Below are positions 58,577 to 64,000 of a DNA stretch of 64,000 bases, piece by piece. The notes beneath the pieces were generated by a model. It made no database searches and was not told the DNA's origin. It saw only the letters and a list, made by a program, of their open reading frames with translations. This DNA is from JAEUHM01 sp964538625 (GTDB lineage: Bacteria > Verrucomicrobiota > Verrucomicrobiia > Verrucomicrobiales > Verrucomicrobiaceae): the NCBI GenBank assembly GCA_964538625.1, contig CAZIGH010000007.1:68276-132275 (forward strand), read 5' to 3'. Position 1 is the stretch's first letter. Every line of letters starts with the position of its first letter. The position numbers were made by a program, and so were the translations under genes.

Positions 58577-58993
58577 ATGCCCAAGCCTAAACCCACCTGG
58601 AACGACAAACTCCGTTGCGGCAAAGCACCGGAGGTCAAACGACTCGAGAAAGCCTTCGCCGGAATGCCGGAAGGCTGCCAGATGCTCATCGCCTCACCCG
58701 CGATCATCGACGAGTATGTGCGGACAATCCCCGAAGGCCAAATGGTCACAGTGAAGGCCATGCGCGATGAACTGGCGGATCGATTCCGCGCCGAGCACAC
58801 CTGTCCGGTCACCACCGGGATCTTTCTGCGCATCGTCGCCGAAGCCGCTTGGGAGCGTCATTTGGCAGGTGAACCAGTTGAGGCCATCACACCTTTCTGG
58901 CGTGTCATCGAACCCGATTCACCGCTCGCCACGAAACTCGCCTGCGGGGCTGAGTTTATCCGACTCCGCCGGATGGGTGAACGCGCTGGCTGA
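58577..58993 (+). CDS. Small protein with alkyltransferase-like (MGMT/ATL) C-terminal motif
   Basis: 138 residues from ATG 58577, 34 bases after the sigma stop. The C-terminal half reads like the DNA-binding part of O6-alkylguanine transferase-like proteins: EGQMVTVKAMRDELADRF, CPVTTGIFLRIVAEAAWERH, ITPFWRVIEPDSPLATKLACGAEFIRLRR. In MGMT/ATL proteins the block is P-x-H-R-V-I with reactive Cys or Trp before it; here it is P-F-W-R-V-I, without the reactive Cys. Binding of alkylated DNA is therefore a hypothesis. Position suggests it belongs to the ECF42 operon. Confidence 0.55.
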   Translation: MPKPKPTWNDKLRCGKAPEVKRLEKAFAGMPEGCQMLIASPAIIDEYVRTIPEGQMVTVKAMRDELADRFRAEHTCPVTTGIFLRIVAEAAWERHLAGEPVEAITPFWRVIEPDSPLATKLACGAEFIRLRRMGERAG

Positions 58994-59086
58994 CCAAGCT
59001 TGTCGAGAAAGAAATCTCCGCCATACTTCAACCTGAATGCCCGAAGAAGCGATGCCGTGAGGCCCGTGTTAGCCCCCTGAAATACC

Positions 59087-60670
59087 ATGAGAAAAGCCTT
59101 CCTGCCCACCATCACCCTGATTCTTCTGGCCTGCGCTTCCCTCCACGCAGCGGAACCGCTAAAGCTCACGCGCGCTGACTACGAAGATCGGGTCAATGCC
59201 ATCTGGCATGGTCAACTCATTGCTGTCCTGCTGACCTTGCCTTTCGAGCATCATGTGGCCGCCGTCGAGCCGATCCGTGCTTTCCCAAAACCCTACAAGG
59301 CCGCCTTTGTGGATGATGACTGGTATTATGAAATGTGCGCCGTGCGCGCCTTCGAGAAGCACGGGATCGGCCTGACTCTGGAGCAGCTCGGCGAGCAGTG
59401 GCGCGAAAATGCCTGCGGTTCCTACGGCTCCAGTATGGTGGCGCGGGCCAATCTGGAACGCGGACTTTCCGCTCGCGAAGCCGGCCACCCACGCCACAAC
59501 CGCTTGTGGTGGACCATCGGCCCGGTGTTCACGGCGGATCTTTATGGAGCGCTGGCACCGGGTATGCCGAACGAGGCGGGACGGCTCGCCCGCGAACTGT
59601 GCGCGATCAATGGATATGGCGAAGCCCTCGATGGCGCGGTGCTCTATGCAGGGGCCATCAGCCTCGGGTTTGCCGAAACCGATGTCCGCGAGGTGCTGCG
59701 GAAGGCGGTGCGATTGATTGATCCGTCCTCACCCTACCGCCAGTGCGTCGAGGGCGTCATTCACATGGCGGAGAAGGGACAGGGCTTTGAAGCCATCGCC
59801 GCCGCCGTGGAGGATCGCTGGCGCGTCGAGTATCCGGCCTCGAATAACGCCGTTCCCAATGGCGGCCTCGCCGCCGCATGCCTCTGGTTCGGGAACGGTG
59901 ACTTTTGGACCACCATTGACCTGGCCTGTCGTGCGGCGGACTTCACCGACACCGACAACAGCGCAGCCACCGCCATTTCCATCATCACCGCGATGAAGGG
60001 TATGAAAGCGCTGCCCGCGGAGCTGGTGGCGCAGTTGAACGACCGGATCATCGGCGAAAAACTGGGCCGTGTGACAGTGACGCCCGCCGTGGATGAGAGT
60101 ATCAGCGCACTGGCGAAGCGCACCGCGGCCATCGGCGAACAAATCATCACCTCAAAGGGCGGCAAGATCAGCGGAGATGAGATTCACATCCTTCCTGATG
60201 CGGTGGTCACCCAGGCGGCCCAGCGGTTCCAGCTCGCTGATCTGACGCAGTGGTGGAGTCCCGACTGGACCCTGGAGCGCGCGGGCTTCGGTGGCGATGG
60301 CGTCGGTGCCATGCCTGGCATACGCGGTTACACCGCGCTGGATGGCGACACGCTCGTCACCTATCCGCGCGATGAAGCCCGCAGCCTGCTGCTCCGCCGT
60401 AAGCTCAAACTCAGCACTGCTCCTTCGCTGGAACTCCAAGTGGCCGCCGATCCTGGCAAGGCATGGGAGTTGAATGTCTATGCGGACAACAGGCGCATGC
60501 TTGCCAAGACCATCGAGGGCGGCGACGAGGTGCGTTTCGAAACCCTCAAAATCGACCTCGGCGACTTCGCCGGACGTGAAACCACGCTTCGTCTCTATCA
60601 GCGCGTGCTGCTTCCCGGCCAGCTCAAGGTGCCAAGCGTCGCTTATTGGAAAAGCCCGGTCGTGCGCTGA
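59087..60670 (+). CDS. Exported ADP-ribosylglycohydrolase-like protein with C-terminal beta domain
   Basis: 527 residues with a signal peptide (LPTITLILLACASLHAAE). Residues about 25-340 follow the ADP-ribosyl-GH helical fold: VNAIWHGQLIAVLL, FVDDDWYYEMCAVRAFEKHG (in place of the T-D-D-T-x-M magnesium motif), LWWTIGPVFTADLYG, and ADFTDTDNSAATAISIITAMKG (the second D-x-D-x-x-A metal motif). A C-terminal domain of about 170 residues (PSLELQVAADPGKAWELNVYADN, LRLYQRVLLPG) is a beta-sandwich. Export is unusual for a family known from cytoplasmic de-ADP-ribosylation, so the substrate is probably another glycoside. Confidence 0.82.
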   Translation: MRKAFLPTITLILLACASLHAAEPLKLTRADYEDRVNAIWHGQLIAVLLTLPFEHHVAAVEPIRAFPKPYKAAFVDDDWYYEMCAVRAFEKHGIGLTLEQLGEQWRENACGSYGSSMVARANLERGLSAREAGHPRHNRLWWTIGPVFTADLYGALAPGMPNEAGRLARELCAINGYGEALDGAVLYAGAISLGFAETDVREVLRKAVRLIDPSSPYRQCVEGVIHMAEKGQGFEAIAAAVEDRWRVEYPASNNAVPNGGLAAACLWFGNGDFWTTIDLACRAADFTDTDNSAATAISIITAMKGMKALPAELVAQLNDRIIGEKLGRVTVTPAVDESISALAKRTAAIGEQIITSKGGKISGDEIHILPDAVVTQAAQRFQLADLTQWWSPDWTLERAGFGGDGVGAMPGIRGYTALDGDTLVTYPRDEARSLLLRRKLKLSTAPSLELQVAADPGKAWELNVYADNRRMLAKTIEGGDEVRFETLKIDLGDFAGRETTLRLYQRVLLPGQLKVPSVAYWKSPVVR

Positions 60671-60690
60671 TGATGCTCTCACCTGAACAA

Positions 60691-60715
60691 TGTGGTTTCG
60701 GCTTCAGCCGAATCA
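60691..60715 (+). repeat. REP element, first half of an inverted pair
   Basis: TGTGGT-TTCGGCT-TC-AGCCGAA-TCA; head slightly changed. The final A is the first base of the ATG at 60715. Confidence 0.9.
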
Positions 60716-60722
60716 TGAAAAC

Positions 60723-60748
60723 GATGCGGCTGAATCCGCAGCCACTTT
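60723..60748 (-). repeat. REP element, second half of an inverted pair
   Basis: Reverse complement AAAGTGGC-TGCGGAT-TC-AGCCGCA-TC, one mismatch in the arms. It lies within the first codons of the truncated hydrolase copy, upstream of GTG 60757. Confidence 0.9.
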
Positions 60749-60777
60749 TCCACTCTGTGAAAACACTCGTCCTCGCC

Positions 60778-61038
60778 CTCCTCACTACCAGCGCCCTCGC
60801 AGCCGATCTCCAACCGGACGCGAAGCTCACCTTCGATTTCCCCGAGCTGCCGAACACGCTCGCGGGCATGGTTTCGGGCACGACGAAGGTGGCGCGGCTG
60901 GGGGCGATCTTGCCGTCGAACTACTCGCCGGACTCGAAGCATCCGCTCTTCGTTTACATCAAGGGCGGCAGCGGCGGGCCGGAGGATGGCGGGGCGATGG
61001 CTCGCGACATCGTGGGCGCGGAGGACTTCATCGTCGTG
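60778..61038 (+). repeat. 261-bp direct repeat, left copy (hydrolase 5' segment)
   Basis: Aligns without gaps with 62731-62991, with long identical runs and scattered single-base changes, many of them silent. Together the two copies bracket the hipBA-like genes. Confidence 0.9.
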
Positions 61039-61050
61039 TAGTCGCTCCTT

Positions 61051-61090
61051 GCTTTGCGTCTGCTTGGTAATACATTAAAGTCATTATTGT
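61051..61090 (+). promoter_or_regulatory. AT-rich leader of the hipBA-like operon
   Basis: The 68 bases between the truncated hydrolase and the HTH gene are clearly AT-richer than their surroundings and contain TAATAC at 61068-61073, a fair -10. A convincing -35 or HipB-type operator repeat is not seen. Confidence 0.35.
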
Positions 61091-61109
61091 CTCACCAAGT
61101 TCACTCTAA

Positions 61110-61436
61110 ATGCCCACTCCGCACCATCCTTCAGCCGCTGTGCGCCGAGCCCTCAAGCAGCTTGGGGCGGACATGCGTGATGCCCGGAAGCGGCGGATGT
61201 TGCCGATGGCAGTGGTGGCAGAGCGTGCGTTCACCTCACGCTCGACCTTGCAGCGCGTGGAGGAGGGTGATCCGGCGGTGAGCATGGGCATCTATGCAGC
61301 GGTGCTGCTGGCGCTGGGGCTTTTGCCAAGTCTGGGACGAGTGGCCGAGCTGAGCAACGATGCCGTGGGCCAGGCGATGGCTGGTGAGGCGCTGCCGAAA
61401 CGAGTTCGTCTGAAGCGAGCGAAACCTCAGTCCTGA
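61110..61436 (+). CDS. hipB: HTH antitoxin-like protein (HipB type)
   Basis: 108 residues. An Xre-like helix-turn-helix occupies residues about 15-70 (LGADMRDARKRRMLPMAVVAERAFTSRSTLQRVEEGDPAVSMGIY in part). A basic tail follows (KRVRLKRAKPQS). HipB antitoxins bind the toxin and repress the operon. Here the gene precedes the HipA-like kinase by seven bases, the standard hipBA order. The symbol is given by context and fold, not by close similarity to Escherichia coli HipB. Confidence 0.82.
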   Translation: MPTPHHPSAAVRRALKQLGADMRDARKRRMLPMAVVAERAFTSRSTLQRVEEGDPAVSMGIYAAVLLALGLLPSLGRVAELSNDAVGQAMAGEALPKRVRLKRAKPQS

Positions 61437-61443
61437 CGCGCTC

Positions 61444-62694
61444 ATGTCCGACTTCGAAGTGCATCTTTCTCTCGGCGGCGATACCCGGCAGCTCGGTCGG
61501 GTGCGGAGCCAGCGCGCACGCGGCAAGGAGACGCTGATCTTTGAGTATGCGGAGTCGTGGTTGGCCGCAGCGGATCGCTTTGCGCTGGAGCCTGCTTTGC
61601 CTCTGACTCGCGGGGCCTTTGCCCCTGCTGATGGGCGGCTGGTGCATGGTGCGCTGGGTGACTCTGCACCTGATACCTGGGGACGGAGGCTAATGCAGCG
61701 AGCAGAGCGGAGAAGCGCTGCCAAAGAAGGCCGCCGTGTGCGCACGCTTTTGGAGAGTGATTATCTGCTCGGTGTGGCGGATGAGACGCGGCTGGGGGCC
61801 TTGCGGTTTCGCCGGGCGGATACGGATCACTTTGCTGCTCCCTTGGAAGCTGGCGTGCCTGCGTTGATGGATTTGGGCCGGTTGCTTCAGAGCACGGATC
61901 GCATTCTGAGGGATGAAGAAACCGAGGATGATCTGCGGCTCGTCTTTGCACCGGGTTCATCCCTCGGAGGAGCGCGACCAAAGGCCTCTGTGCAGGATCA
62001 GCACGGGCTCTTGTCCATCGCCAAGTTTCCCAAAGAGACGGATGAATACAGCGTGGAGACCTGGGAGGAAATCGCGTTTCGTCTGGCCGAGCGTGCGGGC
62101 ATCACCACGCCCGTGCATCGCCTCATCAAGGTGGCGGGCCGAGCGGTGCTGCTTTGGCGGCGATTTGATCGGGCCGGCGAGGAGCGCATTCCTTTCCTCT
62201 CGGCCATGGCGATGATGGGTGCGCGAGATGGTGAAAACTCCAGCTACCCGGACGTGGTGGACGCGCTGAATCAGCATGGATCACAAGCGAGGCAGGATGC
62301 CCATGCTTTGTATCGGCGCATGACCTTCAATGTGCTTGTCTCCAATGTGGACGATCATCTGCGCAATCATGGCTTTCTGCGTTTTGATCGCGCCGGGTGG
62401 ACGCTCGCGCCCGCCTATGACCTCAATCCGGTGCCAGTGGACCTCAAAGCGCGCATCCTGACCACTCGCATCACACCCGATGAGGGCACCTGCTCTCTCG
62501 ATCTGATCGAAGAAGCTGCGGGATACTTTGCGCTTTCACTCAGCAAAGCCAGGGCGATCATCAAAGAGGTCGCCAAGGCCACCGCCACTTGGCGAGAGGT
62601 CGCCCGCGATGCAGGTGCCAAGCGGGCCGAGATCGAGCGCATGGCGAGTGCCTTCGAGCACGATGACCTGCGGCGTGCCTTGAACCTCGCCTAA
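61444..62694 (+). CDS. hipA: HipA-family serine/threonine kinase toxin
   Basis: 416 residues, near the length of Escherichia coli HipA (440). An N-terminal subdomain (RVRSQRARGKETLIFEYAESWL, LPLTRGAFAPADGRLVHGALGDSAPDTWGRRL in pieces) is followed by the Gly-rich loop PGSSLGGARPKA at about residues 170-181. Then come the ATP-lysine region LSIAKFP, VLLWRRFDR, the catalytic NVDDHLRNHGF with Asp303/Asp304, and the metal-binding AYDLNP with Asp326. All kinase residues appear intact. HipA phosphorylates targets such as glutamyl-tRNA synthetase and causes growth arrest; the target here is unknown. Confidence 0.93.
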   Translation: MSDFEVHLSLGGDTRQLGRVRSQRARGKETLIFEYAESWLAAADRFALEPALPLTRGAFAPADGRLVHGALGDSAPDTWGRRLMQRAERRSAAKEGRRVRTLLESDYLLGVADETRLGALRFRRADTDHFAAPLEAGVPALMDLGRLLQSTDRILRDEETEDDLRLVFAPGSSLGGARPKASVQDQHGLLSIAKFPKETDEYSVETWEEIAFRLAERAGITTPVHRLIKVAGRAVLLWRRFDRAGEERIPFLSAMAMMGARDGENSSYPDVVDALNQHGSQARQDAHALYRRMTFNVLVSNVDDHLRNHGFLRFDRAGWTLAPAYDLNPVPVDLKARILTTRITPDEGTCSLDLIEEAAGYFALSLSKARAIIKEVAKATATWREVARDAGAKRAEIERMASAFEHDDLRRALNLA

Positions 62695-62706
62695 TCTAAT
62701 ACTCAC

Positions 62707-64000
62707 ATGAAAAAGCTTCTCCTTCTTTCGCTCCTCACCACCACCGCACTCGCTGCCGATCTTGCACCGAACGCCAAACTCACCTTCGACTTCCCCGAGC
62801 TGCCGAACACGCTCGCGGGCATGGTTTCGGGCACGACGAAGGTGGCGAGGCTGGGGGCCATTTTGCCGTCGAACTACGCGCCGGACTCGAAGCATCCGCT
62901 CTTCGTTTACATCAAGGGCGGCAGCGGAGGCCCGGAGGACGGCGGGGCGGTGGCTCGGGACATCGTGGGCGCGGTGGACTTCATCGCGGTGCAGGTGCCG
63001 CTCTTCAAAAAGAACCAGCCGAAGGGCAAGACGCTGCCCGTGATGGTCGAGGACCTCGCCGTCGTCAGCGCGGCGTATCGCACGATGCTCGAAAAGCTCG
63101 CCGCCGAGGTGCCGAATATTGACTGGGACCGCAGCGTCATCGGCGGGCACTCGAATGGCGCGCACACGCTCAGCGTGCTGCTCGCGGGTCATGATGAGTT
63201 CATCACGCAGCACTTTCGGACGTTCTGGTTTCATGAAGGCGGCTTTCAGCTCATGCCCGCGGCCATGCCCATCAAAGACAGCCGCTTCCTGCTGCTTGTG
63301 GCTGATGAGTCGATGACCGGCGGCTCGGAGTTTCGGCAGTTGATGCTCGATCAGGTGACTTTGCTCGAACGTCAGGCCAAGCTCATGAAGACCGACTTCA
63401 GGAGCATCATCATGCGCGGCTACGGTCACGACGTGCCACCGGAATACATGCGCAACGTGCGCCAGTTCGCCCGAGGCGAGCCTTTGGAAGACATCACCGC
63501 GTCTGAAAAAGCCGCCGCCGCGAAACTCACGCTGCCGCTGCGCACGCATCCCGACTCCAGCGCGTGGAATGACCTGCTCGTGAGCGATTTGACCAACATG
63601 CGAGTCCCCGGCGCTATTTGGAGCTATCGCGACGGCATCCTCACCGCCACCGAGGATCAAAACATCTGGACCAAGGCCGCGCACGGCGGCTGCGTGCTCG
63701 ATTTCGAGTTCAAGTTCGAGCCTGGAGCCAACAGCGGTGTCTTCCTTTACAACAGCGACGAAACGAACTGGATGCCCGCCAGCATCGAAATCCAGATCTG
63801 CGACGACCGCGCCAAGCAGTGGCAGGAAAAGCCCGCCAACTGGCGCTGCGGTGCCTTCTTCGGCCATCAACCTGCGACCAAGAGCACCGTCAAACCCGCC
63901 GGCGAATGGAACCGCATGACCCTCACCGCCCAAGGCGCCAAAATTACCGTCGTGCTCAACGGCGAAGTCGTGAACGAGATCGACCTCACGCAGTGGAAAG
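62707..64000 (+). CDS. Exported alpha/beta hydrolase fused to a DUF1080-like domain, 3' end outside window
   Basis: 431 codons visible, open at the right edge. Signal peptide MKKLLLLSLLTTTALAAD. The hydrolase domain spans about residues 20-270: LPSNYAPDSKHPLFVYIKGGSGGP, DWDRSVIGGHSNGAHTLSVLLAG with probable nucleophile Ser149 in G-H-S-N-G, and GYGHDVPPEYM supplying the His. From about residue 290 a 3-keto-disaccharide hydrolase (DUF1080/LamG-like) sandwich begins (WNDLLVSDLTNMRVPGAIWSYRDGILTA, CVLDFEFKFEPGANSGVFLYNSDE, IEIQICDD, GEWNRMTLTAQG). It is the intact relative of the fragments at 60715 and 56404. Confidence 0.88.
   Translation, partial: MKKLLLLSLLTTTALAADLAPNAKLTFDFPELPNTLAGMVSGTTKVARLGAILPSNYAPDSKHPLFVYIKGGSGGPEDGGAVARDIVGAVDFIAVQVPLFKKNQPKGKTLPVMVEDLAVVSAAYRTMLEKLAAEVPNIDWDRSVIGGHSNGAHTLSVLLAGHDEFITQHFRTFWFHEGGFQLMPAAMPIKDSRFLLLVADESMTGGSEFRQLMLDQVTLLERQAKLMKTDFRSIIMRGYGHDVPPEYMRNVRQFARGEPLEDITASEKAAAAKLTLPLRTHPDSSAWNDLLVSDLTNMRVPGAIWSYRDGILTATEDQNIWTKAAHGGCVLDFEFKFEPGANSGVFLYNSDETNWMPASIEIQICDDRAKQWQEKPANWRCGAFFGHQPATKSTVKPAGEWNRMTLTAQGAKITVVLNGEVVNEIDLTQWK
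62731..62991 (+). repeat. 261-bp direct repeat, right copy (hydrolase 5' segment)
   Basis: Gapless counterpart of 60778-61038, within the intact hydrolase gene. The distance between the two copies is filled by the hipBA-like operon alone. Confidence 0.9.

Larger units (their letters stand above)
60715..61041 (+). pseudogene. Truncated 5' copy of the hydrolase gene
   Basis: 108 codons from ATG 60715, or 94 from GTG 60757, which is probably the original start (VKTLVLALLTTSALAADLQ). The coding text matches the N-terminal third of the protein at 62707 (FDFPELPNTLAGMVSGTTKV, HPLFVYIKGGSGGPEDGG, DIVGAEDFIVV) and then stops abruptly at TAG 61039-61041, before the catalytic Ser. The first 14 codons are made from a REP element. 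It ends 68 bases before the HipB-like gene and is most likely non-functional. Confidence 0.85.

Noticed and set aside
62536..63933. A 465-codon minus-strand frame over the hipA end and the hydrolase
   Set aside because: Antisense to HipA and the hydrolase domain, both of which carry intact catalytic motifs; GC-driven frame.

Overview
The window is GC-rich and gene-dense, with no gap between genes longer than about 230 bases. It looks like the chromosome of a member of the Planctomycetota-Verrucomicrobiota group, most probably a Verrucomicrobiae bacterium. The evidence is three Planctomycete-type PSCyt/DUF1549/DUF1553 plus DUF1501 gene pairs, a DUF1552 plus DUF1592-type pair, many exported proteins with Tat or Sec signals, a long alpha-solenoid protein with W-x-D-P-x-A-A repeats, and weak use of Shine-Dalgarno sequences. 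I cannot name the species. I see no tRNA, rRNA or CRISPR array.

Layout. (1) 1-4.9 kb: the 3' end of a pectate-lyase-like gene, translationally coupled to a DUF1549/DUF1553 gene, then a DUF1501 gene and a secreted esterase. This reads as a pectin or polysaccharide locus. (2) 4.9-14.0 kb: housekeeping genes trpS, prfB (with an intact programmed +1 frameshift) and an RlmM-like rRNA methyltransferase, followed by a four-gene TolC / membrane-fusion / ATPase / permease export system. (3) 14.1-27.1 kb: a GntR/FCD regulator coupled to a second PSCyt-PSD1/DUF1501 pair, a Tat sialidase, a GumN/TraB lipoprotein, an ECF sigma / anti-sigma / secreted protein operon, and a third PSCyt-PSD1/DUF1501 pair with an inserted LamG/DUF1080-like domain. 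(4) 27.1-30.5 kb: gatC-gatA and an alpha-solenoid protein. (5) 30.5-47.1 kb: a long run of exported proteins, mostly on the minus strand. It includes a ceramidase-like enzyme, an HMA-domain protein, a degenerate purple-acid-phosphatase-like protein, two parallel beta-helix proteins, a DUF1552/DUF1592 pair, a lyase-like beta-sandwich protein, an esterase, a CxxCH plus alpha-toroid protein, a cyanophycinase fused to an alpha/beta hydrolase, and a zinc peptidase. (6) 47.3-50.8 kb: a divergent PAS-AraC regulator facing a three-gene sugar catabolic operon (HUMPS-type decarboxylase, zinc dehydrogenase, TIM-barrel isomerase).

(7) 49.9-64 kb is the accessory part. A REP-associated tyrosine transposase (RAYT, 50916-51662) carries identical inverted REP palindromes inside both ends of its own coding sequence. 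Thirteen REP copies of two sub-types, many in inverted pairs, are spread from 49.9 to 60.7 kb and nowhere else in the window. They also lie inside the coding sequence of a small exported protein and beside broken genes. The same region holds an FAD oxidoreductase, a Tat sugar isomerase, an ECF42-type sigma factor with its DGPF/YCII partner and a matching promoter, an exported ADP-ribosylglycohydrolase-like protein, and a HipBA-type toxin-antitoxin module sitting between a truncated and a full copy of the same hydrolase gene (261-bp direct repeats). The full copy runs off the right edge.

The strongest candidates for something undescribed are the self-embedded REP/RAYT system with REP-encoded peptide segments, the HipBA cassette bounded by hydrolase duplications, and the cyanophycinase-hydrolase fusion and phosphatase pseudo-enzyme in the exported cluster. 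All functional statements rest on motif recognition by eye.
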